Shown one piece after another: positions 19,687-28,491 of a stretch of DNA of 64,000 bases (positions within the stretch are counted from its first letter, which is position 1; each line of letters starts with the position of its first letter). Origin of the DNA: Lentibacillus halodurans (GTDB lineage: Bacteria > Bacillota > Bacilli > Bacillales > Amphibacillaceae); the NCBI RefSeq assembly GCF_900112045.1, contig NZ_FOJW01000001.1, positions 1-64,000 of the forward strand, written 5' to 3'. The notes below the pieces were generated by a model. It had not been told where the DNA came from. It did no database searches and was given only the letters and a program-made list of their open reading frames with translations. Position numbers and translations under genes: made by a program.

Positions 19687-20571
19687 ATGAGGCTTTTACA
19701 AAAAAAAAGACTTTTTATCCTTTTGATAGGTATTATCATGCTTGTAGCACTGATCGGTTATTCATTACAGGATAGGGATCAGGAGACGACAGTCGAACAA
19801 TTCATTAAAGATACAGTTGGATGGGCACAGAACTTAATACACACGCCGGTTGAGTATGTAACAGGCATTTTTAAGAACATTGATGATATCAAGAACACTT
19901 ATGAAGAAAATCAGATATTGCGGGAAAAAGTAGCTGAGTATAGAAATCTCCAGTATGAGGTACAGGAATTAAAAGAAGATAATGCCGAACTGCGGGAAAC
20001 ATTGGATAAGACTGAATCCATTCATGAGTATAACCCAATTCAGGCAACAGTGATGTCCAGGTCACCTGAACGATGGATTGAACAGGTAACCATAAACAAG
20101 GGGACACAGGATGGTATTGAGGAAAATATGGCTGTGATTACCGCTGAAGGGATGATTGGTAAGGTAGAGTCCGAGTCAAAATTCACATCAACGGTAAAAC
20201 TGTTGACCGGATTCGATCAATTTAACCGGATATCGGCGACTATTTCCCGGGAAGAAAGCGATGATATTTACGGTATGATTGAAGGGTATGATCAGGAGTC
20301 AGATCATTTGTTGTTTCGAATCATAGAAGAGTCTGATGACGACCTGGAGGAAGGGGAATTAGTCTTATCTTCAGGTATGGGCGGTGTTTTCCCGTCTGGC
20401 TTACCGATTGGAGAAGTGAAAGAGGTTAAACCGGATCAGTATGGGTTGACACGTACTGCATTTGTTGAACCTATAGCTGATATGTATGATATCAATAATG
20501 TTATTGTAGTCGAGCGTCAGCAGACCAGTGATGATTCCTCAGAGGAAACCAGGGAGGATGAATCGTCATGA
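19687..20571 (+). CDS. mreC: Rod-shape determining protein MreC
   Basis: Elongasome scaffold linking MreB to the extracytoplasmic synthesis machinery. 294 residues: short basic N terminus, transmembrane helix about residues 9-26, coiled coil about residues 65-108 (rich in Glu/Leu), then the beta-barrel domain (YNPIQATVMSRSPERWIEQ onwards) and an acidic C-terminal tail. Its TGA stop overlaps the mreD ATG by four bases (ATGA), indicating coupling. Confidence 0.96.
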   Translation: MRLLQKKRLFILLIGIIMLVALIGYSLQDRDQETTVEQFIKDTVGWAQNLIHTPVEYVTGIFKNIDDIKNTYEENQILREKVAEYRNLQYEVQELKEDNAELRETLDKTESIHEYNPIQATVMSRSPERWIEQVTINKGTQDGIEENMAVITAEGMIGKVESESKFTSTVKLLTGFDQFNRISATISREESDDIYGMIEGYDQESDHLLFRIIEESDDDLEEGELVLSSGMGGVFPSGLPIGEVKEVKPDQYGLTRTAFVEPIADMYDINNVIVVERQQTSDDSSEETREDESS

Positions 20572-21107
20572 AACGATTACTGATTCCCCTTATACTTTTC
20601 CTTTTGCTGATTATGGAAGGTGTTGCCCTGGATATCTTGCCGGTTTCTCTTGTGAGTGGTGATCTGAGGTTCGTGTCCCATTGGGTTTTCATGTTTCTCG
20701 TTTTCCTGGCCATTTTTTATGACAGGGAGGACACGTATTTTTCCGTATTTTATGGCCTGTTATTCGGACTCTTGACAGATATTGTTTATACAGGCGTTTT
20801 AGGTGTATACATGTTCAGCTATGCGCTAAGCATTTATCTGATACATGGGATGACAAAAATTCTGCACGCTAATTTTTTAGTAACGATATTGCTTGGGGCT
20901 GCAGGTTTGGTATTGGTTGAAGTCTTTATCAATCTCATTTTTTCCGTTACAGGAATTTCGGAACTAATCTGGCCGGATTATTGGGTTTATAGGTTGATAC
21001 CTACTGTTATAGCCAATATTTTATTTTTGCTTGCTTTATATCCAATCATGATGAAGCGGCTTGTCAGATGGAAAGAGGAACAATTATCGGGCAGCAGGGG
21101 ATTTTAA
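20568..21107 (+). CDS. mreD: Rod-shape determining protein MreD
   Basis: 179-residue membrane protein with about five transmembrane segments; the family signature region is FYDREDTYFSVFYGLLFGLLTDIVYTG split over helices 2 and 3. Partner of MreC in the elongation complex. Start overlaps the mreC stop by four bases; ends 39 bases before minC. Confidence 0.95.
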   Translation: MKRLLIPLILFLLLIMEGVALDILPVSLVSGDLRFVSHWVFMFLVFLAIFYDREDTYFSVFYGLLFGLLTDIVYTGVLGVYMFSYALSIYLIHGMTKILHANFLVTILLGAAGLVLVEVFINLIFSVTGISELIWPDYWVYRLIPTVIANILFLLALYPIMMKRLVRWKEEQLSGSRGF

Positions 21108-21146
21108 TCGTGGACAATGTCAAGGTGAAATATAGAGGTGAACGTA

Positions 21147-21833
21147 GTGCTTGAGGAGAACCAAACGATTACTATTAAAGGTACAAAAGACGGGCTGACG
21201 CTAGTCATTGATGACCGCGGACCGTTTGAGGATGTAATCGATGAGCTCACTGATAAGTTTTCGGAGTATAGCCCAAAAAAGGATGAACCGGTAGTTCCGG
21301 TTACTGTCAAATTAGGGAACCGGTATATAAATGACCGGCAAAAACAACAGTTGCGCGAGCTCATCGGAAATGAAAATTGTTTTAAGATTGAATTTTTTGA
21401 TTCCAATGTAATACATCGTGATGAAGCGTTAACTTGGAAAGAAGATAGTGACGTTAAAGTGATTAATAGAATTGTACGGTCAGGTCAAATACTTGAAAAT
21501 GTCGGGGATTTGTTGTTGATTGGCGACGTAAATCCCGGTGGAAAGGTTATCACAAGCGGAAACGTATTTGTTATGGGCAATCTGCTCGGTATTGCACATG
21601 CTGGGGCAAATGGTGATCGTGATGCAGTTATTGCTGCATCGTACATGAAACCGAGTCAGCTCAGAATAGCAGATTATATCAGCCGTGCACCTGACTATGA
21701 ATCGGAAGGCGTTTATATGGAATGTGGGTTCGTTGATGAAAAGCAGGATAAGATCGTCATTGACCGGTTGCAGGTTCTTTCCCATAAACGAAAAGATATA
21801 AGCGGGTTTGAAAGGAGAATGCTGAATGGGTGA
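21147..21833 (+). CDS. minC: Septum site-determining protein MinC
   Basis: FtsZ-assembly inhibitor that blocks division near the poles with MinD. About 228 residues: N-terminal FtsZ-interacting domain (residues 1-95), linker, C-terminal beta-helix domain (about residues 112-215) with the repeated glycine turns GDVNPGGKVITSGNVFVMG typical of MinC. GTG 21147 is selected because GAGGTG at 21135-21140 is correctly spaced; the GTG at 21138 lies inside that ribosome binding site. Overlaps minD by eight bases. Confidence 0.96.
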   Translation: MLEENQTITIKGTKDGLTLVIDDRGPFEDVIDELTDKFSEYSPKKDEPVVPVTVKLGNRYINDRQKQQLRELIGNENCFKIEFFDSNVIHRDEALTWKEDSDVKVINRIVRSGQILENVGDLLLIGDVNPGGKVITSGNVFVMGNLLGIAHAGANGDRDAVIAASYMKPSQLRIADYISRAPDYESEGVYMECGFVDEKQDKIVIDRLQVLSHKRKDISGFERRMLNG

Positions 21834-22623
21834 AGCAATAGTAGTTACTTCCGGTAAAGGCGGGGTAGGTAAAACGACTACAACTGCAAATATTGGTACT
21901 GCCCTGGCTCTGATGGAGAAAAAAGTCTGCCTGATTGATACGGATATTGGCTTGCGAAATCTTGATGTCATCATGGGTCTGGAAAATCGAATTATTTACG
22001 ATATCGTTGATGTCATAGAAGAACGCTGTAAACTCGGACAAGCCCTGATCAAAGATAAAAGATTCGATGATTTGACTCTTCTTCCCGCAGCACAGACAAG
22101 TGATAAATCAGCCGTTACAACGGATGGTATGCAAAAAATCATTCAGGAATTGAAGCAAACCTATGATTATATTATCATCGACTGTCCGGCAGGTATAGAA
22201 CAAGGGTTTCAAAATGCAATTGCGGGAGCTGACAAGGCAATTGTGATCACCACGCCTGAAAAATCCAGTGTCAGGGATGCTGATCGCATTGTCGGTTTGT
22301 TGGAAAATGAAGATATGGACCCGCCAAAATTGATCATTAATCGTATACGGAATCACATGATGAAAAATGGTGATATGCTGGATATAGACGATATTATCCA
22401 AATACTGTCAATAGATCTTACAGGAATTGTCCTTGATGATGATGACGTCATAAAAGCTTCCAACAGCGGTGAACCTGTTTCACTTCAGGGAAAATCGAAA
22501 GCGTCTGTAGCGTATCGTAATATTGCCCGGCGAATACTGGGGGAGACAGTTCCCCTTCAATCCTTGGAAGATGAAAAAGGTATGTTTAAAAAAATGAAAA
22601 AGTTTTTCGGGATACGTTCCTGA
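21826..22623 (+). CDS. minD: Septum site-determining ATPase MinD
   Basis: Membrane-associated ATPase that recruits MinC. 265 residues. Deviant Walker A SGKGGVGKTTTTANIG (about residues 9-24), switch I DTDIGLRNLD, switch II IDCPAGIEQGF (about residue 119), and a C-terminal amphipathic membrane-targeting helix (KGMFKKMKKFFGIRS). Start overlaps minC. Followed by a clear terminator that ends the mre-min unit. Confidence 0.97.
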   Translation: MGEAIVVTSGKGGVGKTTTTANIGTALALMEKKVCLIDTDIGLRNLDVIMGLENRIIYDIVDVIEERCKLGQALIKDKRFDDLTLLPAAQTSDKSAVTTDGMQKIIQELKQTYDYIIIDCPAGIEQGFQNAIAGADKAIVITTPEKSSVRDADRIVGLLENEDMDPPKLIINRIRNHMMKNGDMLDIDDIIQILSIDLTGIVLDDDDVIKASNSGEPVSLQGKSKASVAYRNIARRILGETVPLQSLEDEKGMFKKMKKFFGIRS

Positions 22624-22630
22624 TCCATTA

Positions 22631-22676
22631 AACACATGCGATAAAGGCTTATCTAGCTTCATGCATGTGTTTTTTA
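22631..22676 (+). terminator. Terminator after minD
   Basis: Arms AACACATGC and GCATGTGTT (22631-22639, 22663-22671), with a nested GATAA/TTATC hairpin, followed by a T run. It ends the mreBCD-minCD transcript. Confidence 0.8.
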
Positions 22677-22763
22677 TACCGTTTGATCATGCGATACCCT
22701 GGCATAACTTCGCCTTTTGTGTCATAGACTTGTACAAAAGTATCGCAAGGGTTGTGAGCCAGA

Positions 22764-23525
22764 ATGAATAAAGGGGTAAAAAAGGTAAGGAAATCAATTA
22801 ATCAGCGAAAAAAAATGCGTGGTATTGCGTCTGAGCAGACATCGGCCAAACGAATCATGCCATCGTCATTTCCACAGGAGGAAGAAAAACATGGCTATTT
22901 TCCTGTTTTCACTGACCACACTGTTTCATCAAAGCACTCAAATCGGCGGATTTCCGGCTTTGCAGTCAAAGGAATTTTATCGGCTATGCTTTTCTTTGCG
23001 GCAGCGCTGTTATTTCAGACTGATTCGGAGCTCTTCACTGAGCCAAAAAAATGGACTGCTAATGCGTTGACAGAGGAGTTCCCGTTTGCGCGCGTCAATC
23101 AGTGGTATCAGGAAACGTTTGGTACACCGATGGCTTTATCATCCCAATCTGCAGATGATGGACAGGCTTTGGCATTTCCGGTTAACGGGACAGTCTCTGA
23201 ATCGTTCCAAGCCAATGGTAAAGGGATTATGCTTACACCGGAAGAAGAAACAGATGTTTCAGCTTTACAGGGGGGCGTCGTCACATTTGCAGGAAATGAT
23301 CAGGAATTGGGCAAGACTGTCATTGTTCAGCATGCTGATAATAGTGAAACCGTCTACGGCAATTTAAGTTCCATTGATGTTCATTTGTATCAGTTTGTTG
23401 ATAGCAGTCAAAAACTAGGGGTGTTCAGTCCTGATGCTGATAATAAAAACGTCTATTTCGCTATTGAACAAAATGATTCATATGTGGATCCTGTACAGGT
23501 GATTCAAGTTGATGACACGCCATAA
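22764..23525 (+). CDS. spoIVFA: Stage IV sporulation protein FA (SpoIVFB regulator)
   Basis: 253-residue membrane protein: basic cytoplasmic N terminus, one transmembrane helix at about residues 67-86, then a forespore-space domain with a LytM (M23) fold (about residues 140-248). The zinc ligands of active M23 peptidases are missing: the positions read GKGIMLTPEEETD and VQHADN with no H-x-H motif, so it is non-catalytic, as expected of SpoIVFA, which holds SpoIVFB inactive with BofA until SpoIVB cleaves it. Start has AAGGG upstream. It overlaps spoIVFB by 14 bases. Confidence 0.9.
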   Translation: MNKGVKKVRKSINQRKKMRGIASEQTSAKRIMPSSFPQEEEKHGYFPVFTDHTVSSKHSNRRISGFAVKGILSAMLFFAAALLFQTDSELFTEPKKWTANALTEEFPFARVNQWYQETFGTPMALSSQSADDGQALAFPVNGTVSESFQANGKGIMLTPEEETDVSALQGGVVTFAGNDQELGKTVIVQHADNSETVYGNLSSIDVHLYQFVDSSQKLGVFSPDADNKNVYFAIEQNDSYVDPVQVIQVDDTP

Positions 23526-24375
23526 ATGGTTGCCGCCTGTCCATATACACCCGATTCTCTTCATATTTATCATCATTTCTTTTTTGACTGGTACGTTTAT
23601 TGAGTTGATGACGATACTAGTGATTGTATTCATTCATGAATTGGGGCATTTTACAGCAGCAAAGTGGTTTGGCTGGCGGATCCGCGGCGTTATGTTATGG
23701 GTGTTTGGCGGCGTTATGGAGACAGATGAACATGGGACAAGGCCATTCTATGAAGAAGTCTTGGTTACACTTGCAGGACCGTTTCAGCATGTGTTCATTT
23801 ATATGATATTACTTTTATTATCCGAAAGTCAGACTGTAATGCCATCCATTATAGATATGGCTTACTTTTATAATACCGTGATTCTGTTGTTTAATTTACT
23901 TCCCATTTGGCCACTGGATGGCGGTAAATTAACATTTTTGATTTTTTCGGAAGTATTTCCATATCGTAAAGCGTACTATTATGTTATCATTTTCTCATTA
24001 TGTATGAATATGGTCTCAATGCTCGTATTGCTGTTCCTGGTTCCATTCACGCTCAGTGCATTTCTGTTATTCTCATTTTTGCTGATGGAAAATAGAAAGG
24101 ATTGGAAGCAGCGCTATTATGTATTTATACGCTTTCTGCTGCGGCGCTATCAGGGCAAAGCTCATTTCAAGCGTGTTTTGCCAATTGAAGTGTCACATCA
24201 TCATACTTTGATGGACGTATTTAATGGTTTTTACCGTGACAAAACACATACCATATATGTTAAACTCCCAGGAGATATCCGTCAGTCCATCAATGAAATG
24301 GAATGCCTGCACAATTATTTTCATGAACGGAATCACCACGTATCAATGGGTGAGCTTGTCAGTTATGTATCATAA
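23512..24375 (+). CDS. spoIVFB: Stage IV sporulation intramembrane metalloprotease FB
   Basis: Site-2-type (M50) protease that cleaves pro-sigma-K in the outer forespore membrane. About 287 residues; six transmembrane segments in the first 200, then a CBS-like C-terminal domain. The zinc motif HELGH is in VFIHELGHFTAAKWFG (about residue 43) and the third ligand aspartate is in LPIWPLDGGKL (about residue 137). ATG 23512 follows AGGTG; a TTG one codon upstream is possible. Reads through from spoIVFA. Confidence 0.95.
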   Translation: MTRHKWLPPVHIHPILFIFIIISFLTGTFIELMTILVIVFIHELGHFTAAKWFGWRIRGVMLWVFGGVMETDEHGTRPFYEEVLVTLAGPFQHVFIYMILLLLSESQTVMPSIIDMAYFYNTVILLFNLLPIWPLDGGKLTFLIFSEVFPYRKAYYYVIIFSLCMNMVSMLVLLFLVPFTLSAFLLFSFLLMENRKDWKQRYYVFIRFLLRRYQGKAHFKRVLPIEVSHHHTLMDVFNGFYRDKTHTIYVKLPGDIRQSINEMECLHNYFHERNHHVSMGELVSYVS

Positions 24376-24390
24376 AGCGATGATCAAGTC

Positions 24391-24420
24391 TTGACAAGCG
24401 ATTTCGTATCATGGTAATAT
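24391..24420 (+). promoter_or_regulatory. Sigma-A promoter of rplU
   Basis: Perfect -35 TTGACA (24391-24396), 18-base spacer, -10 TAATAT (24415-24420). Transcription should begin near 24427, at the start of the L21 leader. Confidence 0.75.
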
Positions 24421-24426
24421 TTATAC

Positions 24427-24575
24427 GTTATTCATTGTAGCACCAGTGCTACAACCGCTCAGAACAGGTTTGTAAATTCCTTTTGGTGTATGCTAAAAAA
24501 AAGAGAATGAAACTGCACTTTTTGAATAATCCCCACGGGAATACCTGCATGGCGAGTCTTGGTAATATAGGGAGG
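24427..24575 (+). promoter_or_regulatory. Ribosomal protein L21 leader RNA
   Basis: The untranslated leader of rplU contains the hairpin TGTAGCAC-cag-TGCTACA and further paired blocks up to GGGAGGTGC, the rplU ribosome binding site. Bacillaceae rplU leaders are a described RNA family thought to give autogenous control by L21. The match here is by position and general structure, not by a profile search. Confidence 0.6.
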
Positions 24576-24582
24576 TGCAAGC

Positions 24583-24891
24583 ATGTACGCAATTATTGAA
24601 ACAGGCGGTAAACAGATTAAAGTTACTGAGGGACAAGAAGTTTATGTAGAAAAATTGACAGCTGATACAGATGAGTCTGTTAAATTTGATAAAGTCTTGT
24701 TCGTTGGTGGAGACGACGTAAAAGTCGGTGCTCCATATGTTGAAGGTGCGACCGTAACGGCAAAAGTTGAAAAACAGGGCCGTCAGAAAAAGATAAATGT
24801 TTTCAAATACAAGCCGAAGAAAAACTATCACCGTAAACAAGGTCATCGTCAGCCTTATACAAAATTAATCATTGATAAAATCAATGCATAG
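24583..24891 (+). CDS. rplU: 50S ribosomal protein L21
   Basis: 102 residues, full length. Begins [18 protein letters not shown] and ends with the basic [19 protein letters not shown] segment, both diagnostic of L21, a 23S rRNA-binding protein that contacts L20. Very good GGGAGG ribosome binding site. First gene of the rplU-prp-rpmA unit, preceded by a strong promoter and a structured leader. Confidence 0.98.
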   Translation: MYAIIETGGKQIKVTEGQEVYVEKLTADTDESVKFDKVLFVGGDDVKVGAPYVEGATVTAKVEKQGRQKKINVFKYKPKKNYHRKQGHRQPYTKLIIDKINA

Positions 24892-24902
24892 AAGGTCATG
24901 AT

Positions 24903-25232
24903 ATGATTCATGTCAATGTATATCGGCAAAATAATCAAATTAAACAGTTCGAATTGTCAGGGCATGCTGAAAGCGGACCATATGGGTATGACTTAGTATG
25001 TGCAGGCGTTTCGGCTGTATCATTTGGTTCCGTAAATGCGGTTTTGACATTAAGCGATGTGGATTTGGAAATTGAACAGGGAGACGAGGGCGGATTCCTT
25101 CGGGTGACGGTTCCTGATAACATACCGGATGAAACGATGGATAGAGTCCAGCTCTTGCTTGATGGCATGCTTGTTTCCCTGCAAACAATTGAACAGGAAT
25201 ATAGTGAATTTATGAATATAAAAGATCAATAA
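24903..25232 (+). CDS. prp: Ribosomal processing cysteine protease Prp
   Basis: 109-residue cysteine protease (YsxB family) that removes the N-terminal extension of L27. The catalytic pair is visible: histidine in [13 protein letters not shown] (about residue 22) and cysteine in [12 protein letters not shown] (about residue 34). It lies between rplU and rpmA, the conserved Firmicutes order, and the downstream L27 carries the matching cleavage sequence. Starts 11 bases after rplU. Confidence 0.95.
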   Translation: MIHVNVYRQNNQIKQFELSGHAESGPYGYDLVCAGVSAVSFGSVNAVLTLSDVDLEIEQGDEGGFLRVTVPDNIPDETMDRVQLLLDGMLVSLQTIEQEYSEFMNIKDQ

Positions 25233-25246
25233 GGAGGTGCAGCATA

Positions 25247-25537
25247 ATGCTACGTTTGGATTTACAATTTTTCTCACAGAAAAAAGGTGCCGGCAGTACA
25301 AAAAACGGCCGTGACTCAGAATCAAAACGCCTTGGTGCGAAATGTGGCGATGGTCAAATCGTAAACGGCGGATGCATCCTGTTCCGTCAGCGCGGTACGA
25401 AAATCCATCCGGGTGTAAACGTAGGCCGTGGCGGAGACGATACGTTGTTCTCCAAAATTGACGGTGTTGTCAAGTATGAACGCGTGGGTCGTAACCGTAA
25501 AAAAGTCAGCGTTTACCCGGTTGCTCAGGAAGCATAG
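25247..25537 (+). CDS. rpmA: 50S ribosomal protein L27 with Prp-cleaved N terminus
   Basis: 96 residues. The N-terminal [20 protein letters not shown] contains the Prp recognition sequence; cleavage after FF is expected and exposes the tail that reaches the peptidyl transferase centre. The rest ([24 protein letters not shown]) is canonical L27. Unusual: two cysteines in [12 protein letters not shown] (spacing of nine) where related L27 proteins generally have Arg and Ser. Followed by a strong terminator. Confidence 0.98.
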   Translation: MLRLDLQFFSQKKGAGSTKNGRDSESKRLGAKCGDGQIVNGGCILFRQRGTKIHPGVNVGRGGDDTLFSKIDGVVKYERVGRNRKKVSVYPVAQEA

Positions 25538-25558
25538 TCTCATTTGAATAATGAAACA

Positions 25559-25590
25559 AACTCCAGTCAGTTTTTGGCTGGGGTTTTTTT
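25559..25590 (+). terminator. Terminator after rpmA
   Basis: Stem ACTCCAGTCA / TTGGCTGGGGT with a short T loop followed by a run of seven T, 22 bases after the rpmA stop. Strong intrinsic terminator. Confidence 0.88.
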
Positions 25591-25618
25591 GGTACAATTC
25601 GTCATTTTTTGCTATACT
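25589..25618 (+). promoter_or_regulatory. Possible sigma-A promoter of spo0B
   Basis: TTGGTA (25589-25594), 18-base spacer and TATACT (25613-25618), located between the rpmA terminator and the spo0B ribosome binding site. It would separate spo0B-obg from the ribosomal unit. Confidence 0.4.
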
Positions 25619-25642
25619 TTTCTTACTATTGGGGGGAGAAAA

Positions 25643-26170
25643 ATGGAGGAGAAGGACGTTATACAGCTACTCCGTCATTACCGGCACGATCTGATGAATC
25701 ATCTGCAGATTGTACAGGGATATTTAAGTATGGGCAAAACAGATAAAGTTCAAAAGAAGGTAAAAAATTACTTACAGCAGCTGCAGGAAGAAAGCAAGCT
25801 CGTCAATTTAAATGCACCGTTTTTTGCTTTATATTTATTGCAATTCGGTTCCTTACATATGAATTTTCGATTAACATATCATATACACACTGAAAACAAG
25901 AATTTGCAGTCAGTGGACCAGCTGCTGACAGATTACTGTAAACAAGTGATGGAAAAGATCAAAAATGCGACGGATGAGACGGAATTATATGAATTGGATG
26001 TACGGCTATCTGACGTATCTCCTGTTATGATCGAATTGGAATTCACGGTCAATGGCCATTTTCCGGATGTTTCATCATTTAGACAGAATATGGAAGACAA
26101 TGATCAAGAAATTGCAATATTTCGGCAGAAAAATGAATTAAAGTGTATTGCCAGGGTTACATACAAATGA
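25643..26170 (+). CDS. spo0B: Sporulation initiation phosphotransferase Spo0B
   Basis: Relays phosphate from Spo0F to Spo0A in the sporulation phosphorelay. About 175 residues: N-terminal helical hairpin for dimerisation, with the phosphorylatable histidine in [20 protein letters not shown] (H of RHDLMN, about residue 15), then a degenerate histidine-kinase-like C-terminal domain with no ATP-binding N/G boxes. The start is ATG 25643, after GGGGGGAG; upstream in-frame codons overlap the terminator and promoter. It precedes obg by 13 bases, as in Bacillus subtilis. Confidence 0.93.
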   Translation: MEEKDVIQLLRHYRHDLMNHLQIVQGYLSMGKTDKVQKKVKNYLQQLQEESKLVNLNAPFFALYLLQFGSLHMNFRLTYHIHTENKNLQSVDQLLTDYCKQVMEKIKNATDETELYELDVRLSDVSPVMIELEFTVNGHFPDVSSFRQNMEDNDQEIAIFRQKNELKCIARVTYK

Positions 26171-26183
26171 GGTGAAAAAAGGA

Positions 26184-27464
26184 ATGTTTGTTGATCAGGT
26201 TAGTGTTTATGTAAAGGCTGGAGATGGCGGAAACGGGATTGTTGCCTACCGGAGAGAAATATATGTACCTAAAGGCGGTCCTGCCGGTGGTGATGGCGGC
26301 AATGGCGGAGATGTTATTTTCAAGGTTGATGAGGGACTGAATACGCTGATGGATTTTCGCTACAACCGTCATTACAAAGCGAAGCGTGGCGAAAATGGTA
26401 TGAGTAAAAATAAACATGGCCGGAATGCGGATTCGTTAATTGTGGAGGTTCCGCCTGGTACGACAGTGATTGATGAAGATACAGATGAAGTTTTAGCTGA
26501 TTTGACAGAACACGAGCAAGAAGCGGTGATTGCCAAAGGTGGACGCGGCGGGCGAGGCAATACCCGTTTTGCAACACCAAGAAATCCTGCACCGGAACTT
26601 GCTGAAAATGGCGAACCGGGTCAGGAACGCCATATTAAAGTTGAATTGAAACTGCTTGCTGATGTTGGATTGGTCGGTTTCCCAAGTGCAGGAAAGTCCA
26701 CGTTGCTCTCAGTCATAAGTGCTGCAAAGCCCAAAACGGCTGAATATCATTTCACAACATTGACGCCAAATCTTGGTGTAGTTGACACAGGGGATCAGCG
26801 AAGCTTTGTCATGGCAGATCTGCCTGGACTGATTGAGGGTGCCCATGAAGGCGTCGGACTGGGACATCAATTTTTGCGGCATATTGAACGGACACGCGTT
26901 ATGCTGCATGTCATCGATATGGCAGGAATCGAAGGCAGAAATCCGTATAAAGATTTTGTAAAAATAAACCAGGAATTAAAGGAATATGACCCGAATTTAA
27001 TGGAACGTCCACAGATTATTGCAGCCAACAAAATGGACATGCCGGGTGCGGAAAAGAATCTTCGTGCATTTAAAGCTGAAATAAACGATGAATATCCAAT
27101 TTATTCAATTTCAGCATTAACAAAGGAAGGACTGCGGGAAGTCGTGTTCGGAGTTGCAGACATGCTGGATCAGATTCCAAAACATACACAGGAGATAGAA
27201 CAAACAAATGAAAAAGTTGTTTACCGTCATCAAAAAGAAGAAGCTTCTTTTACAATAACGAGAGATTCGGATGGTGCGTATGTATTGTCAGGATCCAAAC
27301 TTGAGAAGCTGTTCAAAATGACGGATTTTACGAAAGATGAAGCAGTACAGCGTTTCTCCCGGCAGCTTCGGGGGATGGGGGTAGACGATGCATTGCGTGA
27401 GCGGGGAGCTAAAGATGGTGATACCATCAGATTAATGGATTTTGAATTCGAATTTATTGAGTAA
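26184..27464 (+). CDS. obg: GTPase ObgE/CgtA (Obg)
   Basis: Essential GTPase linked to 50S assembly, the stringent response and, in Bacillus, sporulation. About 426 residues: glycine-rich Obg fold (residues 1-158, e.g. [16 protein letters not shown]), G domain with G1 [10 protein letters not shown]3 [16 protein letters not shown] and G4 NKMD, and C-terminal OCT domain (about residues 345-426). ATG 26184 follows GAGGTGAAAAAAGG. Part of the spo0B-obg-pheA run. Confidence 0.97.
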   Translation: MFVDQVSVYVKAGDGGNGIVAYRREIYVPKGGPAGGDGGNGGDVIFKVDEGLNTLMDFRYNRHYKAKRGENGMSKNKHGRNADSLIVEVPPGTTVIDEDTDEVLADLTEHEQEAVIAKGGRGGRGNTRFATPRNPAPELAENGEPGQERHIKVELKLLADVGLVGFPSAGKSTLLSVISAAKPKTAEYHFTTLTPNLGVVDTGDQRSFVMADLPGLIEGAHEGVGLGHQFLRHIERTRVMLHVIDMAGIEGRNPYKDFVKINQELKEYDPNLMERPQIIAANKMDMPGAEKNLRAFKAEINDEYPIYSISALTKEGLREVVFGVADMLDQIPKHTQEIEQTNEKVVYRHQKEEASFTITRDSDGAYVLSGSKLEKLFKMTDFTKDEAVQRFSRQLRGMGVDDALRERGAKDGDTIRLMDFEFEFIE

Positions 27465-27507
27465 ATATATCTGCACAAGTGGTATGAACGATAGGGGGAA
27501 ATGTATA

Positions 27508-28359
27508 ATGGTGAAAATAGGTTATTTGGGGCCGCGGGGAACATTTACTAAACTCGCGGTGGATACAGCATTTAATGGGGAAGACAAGCAAAGTTTTACA
27601 ACCATTCCAGAATGTATTGATGCTGTTCATGATGAGCAAGTTGATATTGGCGTTGTACCGCTGGAAAATGCTATTGAAGGTACGGTGCAGTTAACAGTTG
27701 ATTATCTGGTTCATCAGGTGAGATTGCCGATCATAGCGGAAATAGTTGTTCCGATCCAGCAGCATTTGCTGGTAGCTCGAGAATTTTCGAGTGATTTATC
27801 CGAAGTGACCGATGTTTATTCGCACAGTCATGCCATTGCACAGTGCCATCAATTTTTGCACAAGTATATGCCGGATGCGAAACTGTATTTTACATCGTCT
27901 ACCGGGAAAGCAGCCGAAATGGTCAGTAACAGTGGGGAAAAAATAGCTGCTATTGGCAATAGGCTCGCAGCAAGTGAATATGGACTGACTATTTACCAGG
28001 AAAACATTCACGATTATCCGAATAATCACACCAGATTTGCTGTACTGGCCAAAGATAAACAAATTGTCCAAATCAGCCATGAAACTCAAGCTGAGAAAAC
28101 AAGCCTTCTGATTACACTGCCTAGTGATTATGCTGGTGCTTTGTATCAGGTGCTGGCTGCTTTTGCCTGGCGTAAAATGAACCTTTCTAAAATTGAATCA
28201 AGGCCGATGAAAACCGGATTAGGGAATTATTTTTTCATTGTTGATGTCAATCAGCCGTATGATGATGTTTTATTTCCGGGTGTCAAAGCCGAATTGGAAG
28301 CTTTGGGCTGTAATGTTACGATTCTTGGTACATATCCTGTACACCAAATGCAGTTGTAA
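27508..28359 (+). CDS. pheA: Prephenate dehydratase
   Basis: Converts prephenate to phenylpyruvate in phenylalanine synthesis. 283 residues: catalytic PDT domain (residues 1-180; GYLGPRGTFT at the start, STGKAAEMV and NHTRFAVLAKD), then a regulatory ACT domain (about residues 195-275) with the Phe-binding ESRP motif in KIESRPMKTGLGNYFF. ATG 27508 follows AGGGGGAA. The ACT-domain gene pheB that separates obg from pheA in Bacillus subtilis is missing. Confidence 0.96.
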   Translation: MVKIGYLGPRGTFTKLAVDTAFNGEDKQSFTTIPECIDAVHDEQVDIGVVPLENAIEGTVQLTVDYLVHQVRLPIIAEIVVPIQQHLLVAREFSSDLSEVTDVYSHSHAIAQCHQFLHKYMPDAKLYFTSSTGKAAEMVSNSGEKIAAIGNRLAASEYGLTIYQENIHDYPNNHTRFAVLAKDKQIVQISHETQAEKTSLLITLPSDYAGALYQVLAAFAWRKMNLSKIESRPMKTGLGNYFFIVDVNQPYDDVLFPGVKAELEALGCNVTILGTYPVHQMQL

Positions 28360-28367
28360 ATTGAGAT

Positions 28368-28400
28368 CGCCCGCTCTTAAACAGAGCGGGCGTTTTTTTT
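28368..28400 (+). terminator. Terminator after pheA
   Basis: Nine-base perfect stem CGCCCGCTC / GAGCGGGCG with a TTAAACA loop followed by eight T. Strong intrinsic terminator. Confidence 0.92.
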
Positions 28401-28491
28401 CTTTTTAGTTCAACATTTATCATTCCTTTGCATATGTTGGTAATGAGTGATTAGCCCAGTTTGAAACCGGAATGAAAGGAGTCGTTTATAG

